A stretch of DNA of 64,000 nt, from the NCBI GenBank assembly GCA_947496145.1, contig CANMBS010000031.1, forward strand, positions 1 to 64,000, read 5' to 3'. This stretch comes from an uncultured Pseudovibrio sp. (GTDB lineage Bacteria; Pseudomonadota; Alphaproteobacteria; Rhizobiales; Stappiaceae). Shown one piece after another: positions 49,305 to 60,324 of the stretch; the first letter of the stretch is position 1; every line of letters begins with the position of its first letter. The position numbers and the translations under genes are program-made. The notes beneath the pieces were generated by a model. The model saw only the letters and a program-made list of their open reading frames with translations, was not told the origin of the DNA and did no database searches.

Positions 49305-50081
49305 TCAGGAAAAGAAAACATCCCCGGCTGTCACCAGCCGCTCGCCGCCATGATCCAGTTTCACGATCAAACGGCCCATATGATCGATGTCCACAAAGAC
49401 ACCGGAAAACTCTTCATTGCTCAGGCGCACACGGATCGGCTTGCCGCGCCCGACAGCGCGTTTCAGCCATGCAGAGCGGATCTCTTCAAACCCGCTTGCC
49501 GCTTTCCATGTCTCCAGCCACTTGGCAAAGCTTTGCGACAGCGCATCAAACACCTGACCCGGATCGCACATGTATCCCATACTGCGCAAATCTGTAACCG
49601 CATAATCACCCAGATCCGGGTGGTGAGACACATTAACGCCAAAGCCGCACACAAGACACAGCTCACCTTTAGGCCCTGTTTCGCTTTCAAGCAATATGCC
49701 AGAGACCTTTTGTCCGTCAATCAGCACATCGTTAGGCCATTTCAGTTGCGCCAGATTATGCGCGCCCGTTGCCCGCTCAATGGCTTCACCGAGCGCAAGC
49801 GCTGCCACAAACGGCAACCGAACAATCTTCTCGTTATGACTGTCCATGCGCATAAGAAGCGAGGCAAAAAGATTACCAGCCTCAGACGTCCACGCCCGCC
49901 CGCGCCGCCCGCGGCCACTCAGCTGAATGTCTGAGCGCACCCACAAATTGCCGGGATGCCCCTCCCGCGCCTTTTGCAGGCCATAGGTGTTGGTGGACCC
50001 GATCTGATCATAATACTCAAAGCAAAAGCCCGGCGCTGAGCGCACCGGGCCTTCATCTATTAATTGTCCAGGGTTCATCAT
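49305..50081 (-). CDS. birA: Biotin--[acetyl-CoA-carboxylase] ligase
   Basis: BirA activates biotin and attaches it to carboxylases. The 258-residue protein has the biotin/AMP loop SGRGRRGRAWTSEAGNLFAS, LKWPNDVLIDGQKVSGIL, and a C-terminal SH3-like domain. It lacks the N-terminal winged helix of E. coli BirA, so it is an enzyme without the repressor function. The start is ATG 50081 or the adjacent 50078; neither has a Shine-Dalgarno, but the nuoN stop lies 8 nt upstream, so translation is probably coupled. Confidence 0.92.
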   Translation of the reverse strand: MMNPGQLIDEGPVRSAPGFCFEYYDQIGSTNTYGLQKAREGHPGNLWVRSDIQLSGRGRRGRAWTSEAGNLFASLLMRMDSHNEKIVRLPFVAALALGEAIERATGAHNLAQLKWPNDVLIDGQKVSGILLESETGPKGELCLVCGFGVNVSHHPDLGDYAVTDLRSMGYMCDPGQVFDALSQSFAKWLETWKAASGFEEIRSAWLKRAVGRGKPIRVRLSNEEFSGVFVDIDHMGRLIVKLDHGGERLVTAGDVFFS

Positions 50082-50088
50082 AAAAACA

Positions 50089-51531
50089 CTAGAACAGAAC
50101 GCCAGCCGCATTGGCAGCAGCATTCATGATTGGTTCCGGCATAATGAAGAACAGCCCAACAACCGCACCGGAAAGACCCAGCACAATTTTCATCTCACCG
50201 GACATTGGCAGGAACTGACCAGTCGCCTCGTCAAAGAACATGACCTTGATAACACGCAGGTAATAGTATGCAGCCACAACGCTGGTCACCAGACCAATCA
50301 CGACCAGAGGCACAAGACCTGCTTCCATCGCAGCGATGAACACATAAAACTTACCGAAGAAGCCGATGAGAGGTGGCAGTCCGGTCAGCGAGAACATGAT
50401 CACAGCCAGCAGCATAGCCATTGGCAGATTGGTCTTGGAAAGACCAGCCAGATCAGAAATCTCTTCAACCATGCCTTCCTTGCGGCGCATGGACAGGATG
50501 CAGGCAAAGGCACCCAGTGTCATGGCAAGGTAAGCGGTCATGAACACGATCAGACCATGCACGCCAGCCTCTGTACCAGCAGCCAGACCGACCAGAGCGT
50601 AACCCATGTTACCAATGGAAGAGTATGCCATCAGACGTTTGATGTTCTTCTGACCAATCGCAGCAAAGGCACCAAGGCCCATGGACGCAATGGAGATGAA
50701 CACAATAATCTGCTGCCAGTCAGTGGTCACACCACCCAGCGCTTCAATCAGCACGCGGATCAGCATACCAAACGCAGCGATCTTAGGAGCAGCTGCAAAG
50801 AACGCGGTAACCGGTGTTGGTGCTCCCTCATAAACGTCCGGGGTCCACATGTGGAATGGAACCGCAGAAATCTTGAAGGCAATACCAGCCAGCATGAACA
50901 CGATACCAAACACCAGACCAAGAGACGCACGCTCTTCAGTCAGAGCAGCCGCGATACCGGTAAAGTCAGTGTGACCGGTAAAGCCGTAGATGAAGGACAT
51001 ACCGTAAAGCAGCATACCGGAAGACAGCGCGCCAAGGACGAAGTACTTCAGGCCCGCCTCTGTTGAACGCACAGAATCGCGATTGATCGCAGCAACCACG
51101 TAAAGCGCCAGAGATTGCAGCTCAACACCCAGATACATGGAGATCAAATCGTTGGCAGACAGCATCAGCATCATACCAACAGTCGCGATCACAATCAGGA
51201 TCGGGTATTCAAAACGGTCAAAGTTCTGCGAACGGGCATAGGCAACAGACATTGCAATAGCAAAGCCGGAACCGATCAGCACCAGTATCTTCAGATACTG
51301 CGAGAAGGCATCCTGAACAAAGCCGCCATTAAACGTTTCGCCATAATGCGGGCTGACCAGAAGGATCAGACCTGCAACCGTCAGCAACGCAACACAGATA
51401 CCGGTAACCAGCGGCGTGGATTTTTGTCCACCAAACGCCCCAACCATCAGCAGAGCCATTGCGCCCAGAACCAGCAGGATCTCAGGCATCACTGGCATCA
51501 AATCAGGAATTGCTAGAAGCTCAGCATTCAT
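50089..51531 (-). CDS. nuoN: NADH-quinone oxidoreductase subunit N
   Basis: NuoN is an antiporter-like proton-pumping subunit of complex I. The 480-residue protein has about 14 helices, with the conserved helix Glu ([13 protein letters not shown]) and Lys-bearing segments ([38 protein letters not shown]). It is the last nuo gene, followed by birA. Confidence 0.96.
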   Translation of the reverse strand: MNAELLAIPDLMPVMPEILLVLGAMALLMVGAFGGQKSTPLVTGICVALLTVAGLILLVSPHYGETFNGGFVQDAFSQYLKILVLIGSGFAIAMSVAYARSQNFDRFEYPILIVIATVGMMLMLSANDLISMYLGVELQSLALYVVAAINRDSVRSTEAGLKYFVLGALSSGMLLYGMSFIYGFTGHTDFTGIAAALTEERASLGLVFGIVFMLAGIAFKISAVPFHMWTPDVYEGAPTPVTAFFAAAPKIAAFGMLIRVLIEALGGVTTDWQQIIVFISIASMGLGAFAAIGQKNIKRLMAYSSIGNMGYALVGLAAGTEAGVHGLIVFMTAYLAMTLGAFACILSMRRKEGMVEEISDLAGLSKTNLPMAMLLAVIMFSLTGLPPLIGFFGKFYVFIAAMEAGLVPLVVIGLVTSVVAAYYYLRVIKVMFFDEATGQFLPMSGEMKIVLGLSGAVVGLFFIMPEPIMNAAANAAGVLF

Positions 51532-51549
51532 AAGTGCACAGCTCCCCTG

Positions 51550-53073
51550 TTAATGGCTGGTCACAGCAGCCTGGGCACCAATGCCCCCGGCTTCTAGTGC
51601 AGCACTGTAGTTTGCGACAAGGGCATCAACGGACGCGGACGTCACATCCAGCACAGCTGCCGGATAGAACCCGAAGAAGATAGTCAGAACGATCAGCGGC
51701 GTCAGGATCAGCTTTTCACGCCCGCTCAGATCCAGCATGGACTTGAGGCTTTCCTTCTCCAGCGCACCAAAGACGACACGGCGATAAAGGAACAAAGCGT
51801 AAGCAGCAGACAGGATCACACCGGTTGCAGCAAAGAACGCCACCCATGTGTTCACCTGGAACACACCAATCATGGTCAGGAATTCACCAACAAAACCTGC
51901 GGTTCCCGGCAGACCAACGTTCGCCATGGTGAAGATCATGAACGCAACAGCATAACGCGGCATGTTGTTTACAAGACCACCATAAGCGGAAATCTGGCGG
52001 GTGTGCATGCGGTCGTAAATAACACCAACGCACAGGAACAATGCACCGGAGATCAGACCGTGTGCCAGCATCATGAAGATAGCACCTTCAATACCCTGCG
52101 CGTTTGCAGAGAAGATACCCATGGTCACAAAGCCCATGTGAGCAACAGAAGAGTAAGCGATAAGCTTCTTGATGTCTTCCTGAGCCAGCGCCACTAAAGA
52201 GGTGTAGATGATCGCCACAATGGAAAGTGTGAAGATCAAAGGCGCGAACATGTCACTCGCAATCGGGAACATTGGCAGAGAAAAGCGCAGGAAACCGTAA
52301 CCACCCATTTTCAGGAGGATCGCTGCCAGCACAACCGAACCAGCCGTTGGCGCTTCCACGTGCGCGTCCGGCAACCATGTGTGCACCGGCCACATTGGCA
52401 TCTTCACCGCAAAGCTTGCAAAGAACGCCAGCCATAGCCAGGTCTGCATCTGTACAGGGAACTCACTCTTATCAAGCAGCTCAACAATATCCAGCGTACC
52501 AGCCTGCCAGTACATCGCCATAATGGCAGCCAGCATCAGCACGGAGCCAAGCAAGGTGTACAGGAAGAACTTGTAGCTTGCATACACGCGGCGCGGGCCA
52601 CCCCACACACCGATGATCAGGAACATCGGAATAAGGCCAGCTTCAAAGAACACATAAAACAGCACCAGATCCAGCGCACAGAACACACCGATCATCAGTG
52701 TTTCCAGTACGAGGAAGGCAATCATGTATTCCTTCACGCGGTCCTGAATACTGTCCCAGCTTGCCAGAATACAAAGCGGCATCAGGAAAGTGGTCAGGAT
52801 CACGAACAGCATGGAAATGCCATCCACACCCATGTGGTAGGTGAAGGTATCACCAAACCAGTCGTACTTCTCAACCATCTGGAAGCCCGGGTTCTCGTTG
52901 GTGAACCCGCCCCAGATGAACAGGGAGACGATGAAGGTGAACGTCGTCGTAATCAGCGCAACACGCCGAATGTTTGTCTTTGCTTCAGGCTCGTCTCCCC
53001 GCACCAGCAGGATGAAGAACACACCTATCAGCGGAAGAAACGTCGTGATGGAAAGGATGTTCCAGTCGTTCAT
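51550..53073 (-). CDS. nuoM: NADH-quinone oxidoreductase subunit M
   Basis: NuoM is a proton-pumping membrane subunit of complex I. The 507-residue protein has about 14 helices, [18 protein letters not shown] with the key Glu, [21 protein letters not shown] and [17 protein letters not shown] 53073 shares one base with the nuoL stop (TAATG); the longer frame to 53184 is antisense-like nuoL overlap and is rejected. Confidence 0.96.
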   Translation of the reverse strand: MNDWNILSITTFLPLIGVFFILLVRGDEPEAKTNIRRVALITTTFTFIVSLFIWGGFTNENPGFQMVEKYDWFGDTFTYHMGVDGISMLFVILTTFLMPLCILASWDSIQDRVKEYMIAFLVLETLMIGVFCALDLVLFYVFFEAGLIPMFLIIGVWGGPRRVYASYKFFLYTLLGSVLMLAAIMAMYWQAGTLDIVELLDKSEFPVQMQTWLWLAFFASFAVKMPMWPVHTWLPDAHVEAPTAGSVVLAAILLKMGGYGFLRFSLPMFPIASDMFAPLIFTLSIVAIIYTSLVALAQEDIKKLIAYSSVAHMGFVTMGIFSANAQGIEGAIFMMLAHGLISGALFLCVGVIYDRMHTRQISAYGGLVNNMPRYAVAFMIFTMANVGLPGTAGFVGEFLTMIGVFQVNTWVAFFAATGVILSAAYALFLYRRVVFGALEKESLKSMLDLSGREKLILTPLIVLTIFFGFYPAAVLDVTSASVDALVANYSAALEAGGIGAQAAVTSH

Positions 53074-55052
53074 TAATGAACTCCCCCATCGGAGAACATG
53101 GCCAGGGTGATGAAGAAGGCAACCCCGATCAACATGGCGAATGCGTAATGATAAATATAGCCAGACTGCAGGCGTACAACCCAACCGGTCACTTGCTGCA
53201 CACGAGAGGCAACACCGTCAGGACCAAGCCCATCAATGATTGTCCCGTCACCGCGCTTCCACAGGAAGCGGCCAAGGGCAAGTGAAGGTTTTACAAACAG
53301 GAAGTCATAGAGCTCATCGAAGTACCACTTGTTCAGCAGGAACTTATAAAGCGGCTTATGACGCTCTGCCAGAGCCTTCGGCATATCTGGTTTAGCGATG
53401 TAGAAGACGTAGGCAACAATGAAGCCAGCGATCATGGCAAGTGTTGGAGACAGCGCAACCAACCAGTGCACATGGTGCATTTCCTCAATCACTGCCAGCT
53501 CACTGTTCGTCCCGCCAAAGACGCCTTTCCAGAAGTGCGCGTAGTCATGACCCATGAACGCTTCTTTGAACGCCATACCAGCGAACAACGCGCCAACAGA
53601 AAGCAGAAGAAGCGGAATCAGCATGACCCATGGGCTCTCATGAATGTGTTTCATCACATCAACAGAAGCACGTGGTTTGCCGTGGAAAGTCATGAACACC
53701 AGACGCCAGCTATAGAAGCTTGTCAGCAATGCAGCCAGTACAGTTGCCCAGAAGGCATAACCAGCAAAGGCATTATGTCCAACATAAGCAGCTTCGATAA
53801 TCGCATCCTTGGAAATGAACCCGGCTGTGCCCACACCAATAAATGGAATACCGAAACCTGTCAGCGCCAGCGTGCCGATCATCATGGTCCAGTAGGTCCA
53901 TGGAATGTGCTTGCGCAGACCGCCCATTTTGCGCATGTCCTGCTCGTCGGAAACCGCATGGATAACGGAACCAGCACAAAGGAACAAAAGCGCCTTAAAG
54001 AAGGCGTGTGTGAACAGGTGGAAGATACCAACACCGAATGCCCCAACACCCAGCGCCGCGAACATGTAACCCAGTTGCGAACAGGTGGAGTACGCAATCA
54101 CGCGCTTGATGTCGTTCTGCACGCAGCCAATGGTCGCTGCAAAAAATGCGGTGGTCGCACCAAAGAAGGTAACCACGGTCAGAGCAGTCGGAGAAAGTTC
54201 AAAGATCGGAGCAAGCCGCGCCACCATGAACACACCAGCCGTCACCATGGTCGCAGCGTGGATCAGTGCAGATACAGGCGTCGGGCCTTCCATCGCATCC
54301 GGAAGCCACGTGTGCAGCAGGAACTGAGCAGACTTACCCATAGCGCCCATGAACAGCAGCAGACACACAACGGTCAGTGCAGGACCTGCCATCAGCTCAT
54401 AACCGAGGAAGTTCATTGCCGGCTCTTTGCTCTCCAGCAGAGAAGGGCCAGCGGCAAAGATTGAAGTAAAGTCGATGGAACCATACAGGAAGAAGACACC
54501 AAAGATACCAAGCGCAAAACCAAAGTCACCCACACGGTTGACGATGAACGCCTTCATCGCAGCCGCATTGGCAGATGGTTTTTGATACCAGAACCCGATC
54601 AGCAGGTAAGATGCCAGACCAACGCCTTCCCAGCCAAAGAACATCTGCAAAAGGTCATCAGCAGTGACCAGTGTCAGCATGGCAAAGGTGAAGAGCGACA
54701 GGTAGGCAAAGAACCGCGGACGATGCGGATCGTGGTGCATGTACCCGATAGAGTAAATGTGAACCAGACAGGACACAGAGTTCACAACCACCAGCATCAC
54801 TGCGGTGAGCGTATCCACGCGAATAGTCCAGTTAACCGAAAGATCCCCGGAGGTGATCCAGCGGAAAATAGTAATTAACTGCGTGCCGTCTGAACCAAGC
54901 CCGTATTGAAAAAACACCACCCATGACAAAAGGGCTGCGACGATCATAAAGCCGCTGGTGATGTACTCGCTGGCTTTGGCCCCGATCCGATTGCCGAATA
55001 AACCGGCAATCAGAAAGCCAAGCAACGGCAGAAAAACGATTGCAGAGAACAT
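53073..55052 (-). CDS. nuoL: NADH-quinone oxidoreductase subunit L
   Basis: NuoL is the distal pumping subunit of complex I, with the long amphipathic helix that runs along the membrane arm. The 659-residue protein has [39 protein letters not shown] and [15 protein letters not shown], and a long C-terminal helix region. It lies 7 nt after nuoK. Confidence 0.97.
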   Translation of the reverse strand: MFSAIVFLPLLGFLIAGLFGNRIGAKASEYITSGFMIVAALLSWVVFFQYGLGSDGTQLITIFRWITSGDLSVNWTIRVDTLTAVMLVVVNSVSCLVHIYSIGYMHHDPHRPRFFAYLSLFTFAMLTLVTADDLLQMFFGWEGVGLASYLLIGFWYQKPSANAAAMKAFIVNRVGDFGFALGIFGVFFLYGSIDFTSIFAAGPSLLESKEPAMNFLGYELMAGPALTVVCLLLFMGAMGKSAQFLLHTWLPDAMEGPTPVSALIHAATMVTAGVFMVARLAPIFELSPTALTVVTFFGATTAFFAATIGCVQNDIKRVIAYSTCSQLGYMFAALGVGAFGVGIFHLFTHAFFKALLFLCAGSVIHAVSDEQDMRKMGGLRKHIPWTYWTMMIGTLALTGFGIPFIGVGTAGFISKDAIIEAAYVGHNAFAGYAFWATVLAALLTSFYSWRLVFMTFHGKPRASVDVMKHIHESPWVMLIPLLLLSVGALFAGMAFKEAFMGHDYAHFWKGVFGGTNSELAVIEEMHHVHWLVALSPTLAMIAGFIVAYVFYIAKPDMPKALAERHKPLYKFLLNKWYFDELYDFLFVKPSLALGRFLWKRGDGTIIDGLGPDGVASRVQQVTGWVVRLQSGYIYHYAFAMLIGVAFFITLAMFSDGGVH

Positions 55053-55059
55053 CCGCCCC

Positions 55060-55368
55060 TCAGCCTTTCATCATATTGATGTCTTCCACGGCAATGGAGC
55101 CGCGGTTACGGAAGTAAACAACCAGAATAGCAAGACCAATAGCCGCCTCTGCTGCTGCAACGGTAAGAACCAGGAGCGCAAAGATCTGACCAACCATATC
55201 CTGCATAAAGTAGGAAAATGCCACCAGGTTGATGTTAACTGCGAGCAGAAGAAGCTCGATGGACATCAGGATGACGATGACGTTCTTCCGGTTAAGGAAG
55301 ATCCCAAAGATCCCGATGGTGAATAGGATCGCTGCGACCCCGAGATAATGCGCTATGCCAATTTCCAT
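55060..55368 (-). CDS. nuoK: NADH-quinone oxidoreductase subunit K
   Basis: NuoK is a small membrane subunit of complex I (102 aa, three helices, Mrp C-like). It has [20 protein letters not shown] with the conserved membrane Glu and [17 protein letters not shown] with the second. It lies 111 bp after nuoJ, across a spacer with a strong stem-loop. Confidence 0.96.
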   Translation of the reverse strand: MEIGIAHYLGVAAILFTIGIFGIFLNRKNVIVILMSIELLLLAVNINLVAFSYFMQDMVGQIFALLVLTVAAAEAAIGLAILVVYFRNRGSIAVEDINMMKG

Positions 55369-55405
55369 GGGCGCCTCTCAGTGCTCCCCGTGTTCTATTC
55401 AAATT

Positions 55406-55444
55406 CCGGAAGAACCAACCTTCTGGTGAAAGCCATTCTTCCGG
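55406..55444 (-). repeat. Intra-operon stem-loop between nuoJ and nuoK
   Basis: CCGGAAGAA (55406-55414) pairs perfectly with TTCTTCCGG (55436-55444) around a 21-nt loop, with no T-run. It is probably an mRNA-processing or stability element rather than a terminator. Confidence 0.6.
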
Positions 55445-55479
55445 TACGAATTTAGCCAAAGACCGGTGTCACCCGTGTC

Positions 55480-56094
55480 TTACAACCCCTTACCACTTTC
55501 AACCTTAACCACTTCAATCGCGGTTTCAGGACCACGGGCAACCTGCTCAGAGATACTCTGACGGCGCACGCCCGGCTTATGGCGAAGGGTCAATACAATC
55601 GCACCGATCATTGCCACCAGCAGCACCAGACCAGCAACCTGGAACCAGTAAATGTAGCGGGTGTAAAGCAATTCACCGATAGCGGCGATATTCTGCGTCT
55701 GCTCAACTGGTGGCGTTGGTGCACTTCCCTCACCCAGCATGCCAGGTGCGATGTACCAGCCACTTGCGACCATGAGCAGTTCAACCAGTAAAATTGCACC
55801 GATCAGAGCACCAATCGGCAGATACTGCAAGAACCCCTGACGCATCTCGGCAAAGTCAACATCCAGCATCATGACCACGAACAGGAACAGCACCATGACC
55901 GCCCCCACGTAGACAACAACTAAAAGCATCGCCAGATACTCGGCACCAATCAGCACAAACAACCCGGCTGCATTAAAGAAGCACAGGATGAGGAACAGCA
56001 CTGAGTGTACCGGATTGCGAGATGCAATCACCATGAAGGCAGAGGCCACCGCAGTAGCGGCAAACAGATAGAAAAACAGGGCCTGCAAAACCAT
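55480..56094 (-). CDS. nuoJ: NADH-quinone oxidoreductase subunit J
   Basis: NuoJ is a membrane subunit of complex I (204 aa, five helices). It has VHSVLFLILCFFNAAGLFVL, AEYLAMLLVVVYVGAVMVLFLF containing the pi-bulge helix, and a soluble C-terminal tail (QVARGPETAIEVVKVE). It lies 75 nt after nuoI. Confidence 0.96.
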   Translation of the reverse strand: MVLQALFFYLFAATAVASAFMVIASRNPVHSVLFLILCFFNAAGLFVLIGAEYLAMLLVVVYVGAVMVLFLFVVMMLDVDFAEMRQGFLQYLPIGALIGAILLVELLMVASGWYIAPGMLGEGSAPTPPVEQTQNIAAIGELLYTRYIYWFQVAGLVLLVAMIGAIVLTLRHKPGVRRQSISEQVARGPETAIEVVKVESGKGL

Positions 56095-56169
56095 TTTTGG
56101 TTGCCTTTGTCCTATTGTCTCGCCCGGTCAGCTCAAAGCCCAACCGAACACAACCTAACTCCCCTCACC

Positions 56170-56658
56170 TTATCGGTAAGGAGCATCCAATTCGATATTG
56201 CGAGCGATCTCACGCTCCCAACGCTCCCCATTCGCAAGCAGCTTATCCTTATCGTAGAACAGCTCTTCCCGCGTCTCGGTCGCAAATTCAAAGTTCGGGC
56301 CTTCCACGATCGCATCCACCGGGCACGCTTCCTGACAGAACCCGCAGTAAATGCATTTGGTCATGTCGATATCGTATCGAGTGGTCCGCCGTGTACCGTC
56401 GTTACGACGAGGTCCAGCTTCAATCGTAATGGCCTGCGCAGGGCAGATCGCTTCACACAGCTTACAAGCAATGCAGCGCTCTTCTCCGTTCGGATACCGG
56501 CGCAAGGCGTGTTCACCGCGAAAACGCGGGCTTACAGCACCCTTTTCAAAGGGATAGTTAATGGTCGGCTTCGGCTTGAAGAAATAACGCATGGCAAGAA
56601 AGAATGCCGACACGAACTCCTTCAAAAGCAACGACTTTGCGGCCTGTCCCAGTCCCAT
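56170..56658 (-). CDS. nuoI: NADH-quinone oxidoreductase subunit I
   Basis: NuoI carries clusters N6a and N6b in the peripheral arm of complex I. The 162-residue protein has two 4Fe-4S motifs, [12 protein letters not shown] and [12 protein letters not shown], and the usual N-terminal amphipathic [18 protein letters not shown] chose ATG 56658 by family length; the in-frame ATG at 56688 gives 172 aa. The ribosome site is poor for both. Confidence 0.95.
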   Translation of the reverse strand: MGLGQAAKSLLLKEFVSAFFLAMRYFFKPKPTINYPFEKGAVSPRFRGEHALRRYPNGEERCIACKLCEAICPAQAITIEAGPRRNDGTRRTTRYDIDMTKCIYCGFCQEACPVDAIVEGPNFEFATETREELFYDKDKLLANGERWEREIARNIELDAPYR

Positions 56659-56720
56659 AGCCTTTACAGCCCTTTCTTGATCGATCATGCCGGAGGCACG
56701 AAAGATCCATTACAATCCAA

Positions 56721-56762
56721 GAGAACCATCGGGCACCTTCCAAAAAGGTATACTAGGTTCTC
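56721..56762 (-). repeat. Nested stem-loop before nuoI
   Basis: GAGAACC (56721-56727) pairs with GGTTCTC (56756-56762), and inside it ACCTT (56735-56739) pairs with AAGGT (56745-56749). It lies in the 123-bp spacer between the 78-codon gene and nuoI, and has no T-run. Confidence 0.5.
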
Positions 56763-56781
56763 CTTACCCTTTTCTCTCGGA

Positions 56782-57018
56782 CTAAGGAACAAATGATGCT
56801 CCGGCGAGATACCCGATAATCGGAATTCCGATTATGGTCAGGATAAAAATGACTTTGCGGATCAATGGTTCCGCCAGCTCCACTCTGCCCTTCTGAGCAG
56901 GGTTTCGCTCCCGTCCCTTATTGATGGCTGCCTCCATGTATCCAAGCAGGAGACGATAGTTCAGCCACCCAAGGTAAATTCCCATCACACCGCCGATCAG
57001 TCCGGCGATGGAAATCAT
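56782..57018 (-). CDS. Small two-helix membrane protein inside the nuo operon
   Basis: This 78-residue protein is not a standard complex I subunit, and I do not recognise it. Helix 1 is about residues 3-26 ([21 protein letters not shown]), followed by a basic loop ([13 protein letters not shown]), and helix 2 is about 53-74 ([18 protein letters not shown]). Its ATG overlaps the nuoH stop by 4 nt (ATGA), so it is translated with nuoH. The position between nuoH and nuoI suggests an assembly factor or accessory subunit, but this is only context. Confidence 0.78.
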   Translation of the reverse strand: MISIAGLIGGVMGIYLGWLNYRLLLGYMEAAINKGRERNPAQKGRVELAEPLIRKVIFILTIIGIPIIGYLAGASFVP

Positions 57019-58088
57019 GCTCCAAACCCGCCAACTGGTGGGATCCAGCCCATGAACATCAGTACGAATGCCACGATGAACACCATTGCCAGAGACAGCG
57101 GCAGGAACACCTTCCAGCCCAGACGCATCAGCTGGTCATAGCGGTAACGCGGAACCATTGCTTTCGCCATGGAGATGAAGAAGAACACCAGCAAGGCTTT
57201 CAGCGTGAACCAGACAACACCGGGCACCCAGGTGAACGGCGCGATGTCCAGCGGAGGCAACCAGCCGCCCATGAACAGGATGGTCATCAGACCACACATC
57301 AGGGAGATCGCCACATACTCACCCAGCATGAACATCATGTAAGGGGTAGAGCCATACTCAACCATGAAGCCTGCAACCAGTTCAGATTCCGCTTCTGCAA
57401 GATCAAATGGCGGACGGTTTGTTTCAGCAAGAGCAGAAACAAAGAAGACCACAAACATCGGGAACAGCGGCAGCCAGTACCAGTTGAGGAAGGATAGCCA
57501 CGGAACACCCAGCATGTGAGCAAGGCCACGGGCCTGCTGTGCGTAAACGATCTCAGAAAGGTTAAGCGAACCAACGCAGAGCAGAACAGTCACGATCACG
57601 AAGCCGATAGATACTTCGTAAGAAACCATCTGCGCCGCAGAGCGCAGAGCTGACAGGAACGGGTATTTAGAGTTGGACGCCCAACCACCAATGATCACGC
57701 CGTAAACTCCAAGGGAGCTGATCGCGAACACATATAAAATACCCACGTTAATGTCTGCAATCGCCCACCCTTGCGCGACCGGAATAACCACCCACGCTGC
57801 GAGAGAAAGAACCACTGTAATCAGCGGCGCAAACAAAAACAGAAACTTGTCTGATCCGGAAGGGATCACAGGCTCTTTCAAAACGAATTTCAAAAGATCC
57901 GCAAAGCTCTGCAACAAGCCCCAGGGGCCAACCACGTTAGGACCACGACGGATCTGGACAGCAGCCCAGATCTTACGGTCTGCATAAAGAATGTAAGCAA
58001 CGATCACCAACAGCACAACCATCAGCAGCACGCTCTGGAAGAGCATGATGATCAGTGGCCAGCCGTAATCCCAGAAAAAAGCTTCCAT
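57015..58088 (-). CDS. nuoH: NADH-quinone oxidoreductase subunit H
   Basis: NuoH is the membrane subunit that forms the quinone entry site with NuoB and NuoD. The 357-residue protein has about eight helices, [59 protein letters not shown] and [19 protein letters not shown] 58088 has AGGGG about 10 nt ahead; the frame to 58136 extends into nuoG. Confidence 0.96.
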   Translation of the reverse strand: MEAFFWDYGWPLIIMLFQSVLLMVVLLVIVAYILYADRKIWAAVQIRRGPNVVGPWGLLQSFADLLKFVLKEPVIPSGSDKFLFLFAPLITVVLSLAAWVVIPVAQGWAIADINVGILYVFAISSLGVYGVIIGGWASNSKYPFLSALRSAAQMVSYEVSIGFVIVTVLLCVGSLNLSEIVYAQQARGLAHMLGVPWLSFLNWYWLPLFPMFVVFFVSALAETNRPPFDLAEAESELVAGFMVEYGSTPYMMFMLGEYVAISLMCGLMTILFMGGWLPPLDIAPFTWVPGVVWFTLKALLVFFFISMAKAMVPRYRYDQLMRLGWKVFLPLSLAMVFIVAFVLMFMGWIPPVGGFGA

Positions 58089-58101
58089 GCTCACCGTCCC
58101 C

Positions 58102-60198
58102 TTATTCCGCCGCCTCAGCTCGGCGCTGCATGGCAAGTGCAGAACACTCGGCCATCACCGCTGAAGCCCGGGCAATCGGGTTGGTTAGATAAAAATCACT
58201 GAATGCCTGCGCAAAACCGGCACCACTCATATCACCACCGCGTGCGCTGAGCTTGGAAACATCCGAAGCAACACCATGCGCGATGTAATCTACATTCGCC
58301 ATATGAGGAACAGCCTCCACAACAGCACCGCGCAGCTGCGCGAAGCTGTTGAAGGAAAGTGGCTTGCCAAGTGCACCGGAAAGCGCACGAATGATTGCCC
58401 AGTCCTCACGCGCATCACCCGGAGGGAAAGCCGCGCGGTTAGCAAGCTGTACACGGCCTTCAAGGTTCACATAGGTACCCGGCTTCTCGGTGTAAGCAGC
58501 ACCCGGCAGAATAACGTCAGCACGGTGTGCACCACGGTCACCATGGGTGCCAATGTAAACAACAAACGCATCGCCGAAGGAAGACATGTCCAGTTCATCT
58601 GCACCAAGCAGGAACACAACATCAATGTCGCCCTTAGATGCTGCATCCTGAATGCCTCCAGCATCCAGACCGCCCTCACCCGGAACAAATCCGATATCCA
58701 GACCACCTACACGGCTGGCAGCAGTGTGCAGAACATTAAAGCCGTTCCACTCATCACTCACAGCACCAATGCTTTCAGCAAGTTTGGCAGCAGCAGACAA
58801 AACAGCAGCGCCGTCTTCGCGAGCAATAGCACCCTCACCAACAATGATCATTGGACGCTTGGCGTTTTTCAAAACCTCAGCAAAGGCATTCTTGCCAGAA
58901 GCGACATCTGCCAGAGTGTCAGGACCAGCGCCGAGGTAGTCGGCGTCATAAGTCAGATCAATCGGCTGGCCAATTACGCCAACTTTCAAGCCACCCTGAC
59001 GCCAGGTCTTACGGATACGAGCATTGAGCACTGGCGCTTCGATGCGTGGGTTAGCACCCACAAGCAAAATAGCATCAGCGTCTTCAATACCTTCCACGGT
59101 AGAGTTAAACAGATATGTTGTGCGACCAAGAGATGGATCAAGCTGCGCACCATCCTGACGGCAATCCATATTTGCAGAGCCAATGCTCTCCATCAGAGCC
59201 TTCAGCGCAAACATGTCTTCAACACAGGCAAGGTCGCCAGCAATCGCAGCAGTTTTTGCACCACCAGCCGCTTTCACCTTTTCTGCAACCGCATTCAGAG
59301 CGTCAGTCCAGCTCGCAGGAGCCAGCTTGCCATTCTGCTTCACGTATGGACGATCCAGACGCTGTGTCTTCAAACCATCCCAGATGAAACGGGTCTTATC
59401 GGAAATCCACTCCTCGTTCACCTCTTCATGAAGGCGAGGCATGATGCGCATGACTTCCCTGCCGCGTGTATCAACACGGATAGCAGAGCCAAGAGCGTCC
59501 ATCACATCAACACTCTCAGTCTTCACCAGCTCCCACGGACGAGCGTTGAACTCGTAAGGACGGGAAGTCAAAGCACCAACCGGGCAAAGGTCAATCACGT
59601 TGCCCTGCAGCTCAGAGGAAAGCGCTTCTTCAAGATAAGTGGTAATCTCAGCGTCTTCACCACGGCCAATCAGACCCAGCTCGGAAACACCTGCAACCTC
59701 TGTCGTGAAGCGAACACAGCGTGTGCAGTGAATGCAGCGTGTCATGATCGTCTTCACAAGCGGACCGATGTATTTATTTTCAACTGCACGCTTGTTTTCA
59801 GCAAAGCGCGAACTATCTACACCGTACGCCATGGCCTGATCCTGAAGATCACACTCACCGCCCTGATCACAGATAGGACAGTCCAGCGGGTGGTTGATCA
59901 GGAGAAACTCCATCACACCTTCACGCGCTTTTTTCACCATAGGAGATTTTGTAAAAATCTCTGGCGGCTGGCCTTCTGGTCCCGGACGCAGATCGCGCAC
60001 ACCCATTGCACAAGAGGCAACCGGTTTTGGCGGTCCCCCTTTTACTTCCACAAGGCACATGCGGCAGTTGCCAGCTACCGAAAGCCGGTCATGAAAACAG
60101 AACCGGGGAATTTCCGCGCCGGCCTCTTCACAGGCCTGCATAACGGTATATTCCGCAGGAACTTCAATTTCTTTGCCGTCGACGACAAGCTTAGTCAT
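58102..60198 (-). CDS. nuoG: NADH-quinone oxidoreductase subunit G
   Basis: NuoG is the large peripheral-arm subunit with several iron-sulfur clusters. The 698-residue protein has the 2Fe-2S ligands in [18 protein letters not shown], a His-Cys3 4Fe-4S site ([18 protein letters not shown]), a second 4Fe-4S site ([10 protein letters not shown] and [14 protein letters not shown]) and a molybdopterin-oxidoreductase-like domain without cofactor. The length is as in other alphaproteobacteria and mitochondria. Confidence 0.97.
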   Translation of the reverse strand: MTKLVVDGKEIEVPAEYTVMQACEEAGAEIPRFCFHDRLSVAGNCRMCLVEVKGGPPKPVASCAMGVRDLRPGPEGQPPEIFTKSPMVKKAREGVMEFLLINHPLDCPICDQGGECDLQDQAMAYGVDSSRFAENKRAVENKYIGPLVKTIMTRCIHCTRCVRFTTEVAGVSELGLIGRGEDAEITTYLEEALSSELQGNVIDLCPVGALTSRPYEFNARPWELVKTESVDVMDALGSAIRVDTRGREVMRIMPRLHEEVNEEWISDKTRFIWDGLKTQRLDRPYVKQNGKLAPASWTDALNAVAEKVKAAGGAKTAAIAGDLACVEDMFALKALMESIGSANMDCRQDGAQLDPSLGRTTYLFNSTVEGIEDADAILLVGANPRIEAPVLNARIRKTWRQGGLKVGVIGQPIDLTYDADYLGAGPDTLADVASGKNAFAEVLKNAKRPMIIVGEGAIAREDGAAVLSAAAKLAESIGAVSDEWNGFNVLHTAASRVGGLDIGFVPGEGGLDAGGIQDAASKGDIDVVFLLGADELDMSSFGDAFVVYIGTHGDRGAHRADVILPGAAYTEKPGTYVNLEGRVQLANRAAFPPGDAREDWAIIRALSGALGKPLSFNSFAQLRGAVVEAVPHMANVDYIAHGVASDVSKLSARGGDMSGAGFAQAFSDFYLTNPIARASAVMAECSALAMQRRAEAAE

Positions 60199-60278
60199 GC
60201 GTTGGCATCCTCACCCTTAGCTTCTTGAGGACCCAGTGCCCTGTCAGAAGCTCAGTCAATTCAATTCCATTTGCGTGA

Positions 60279-60314
60279 CTTAAGACCGGCAGCCTCAAAA
60301 GCGCCAGTCTTAAG
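60279..60314 (-). repeat. Stem-loop between nuoF and nuoG
   Basis: CTTAAGAC (60279-60286) pairs with GTCTTAAG (60307-60314), with a further GGC/GCC pairing inside. It lies in the 126-bp nuoF-nuoG spacer, which has no ORF and no T-run after the stem. Confidence 0.5.
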
Positions 60315-60324
60315 CCGAGAACAA

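Noticed and set aside
58276-60228. 650-codon plus-strand frame inside nuoG
   Set aside because: It is antisense to nuoG with no ribosome site or recognisable domain; shadow frame.
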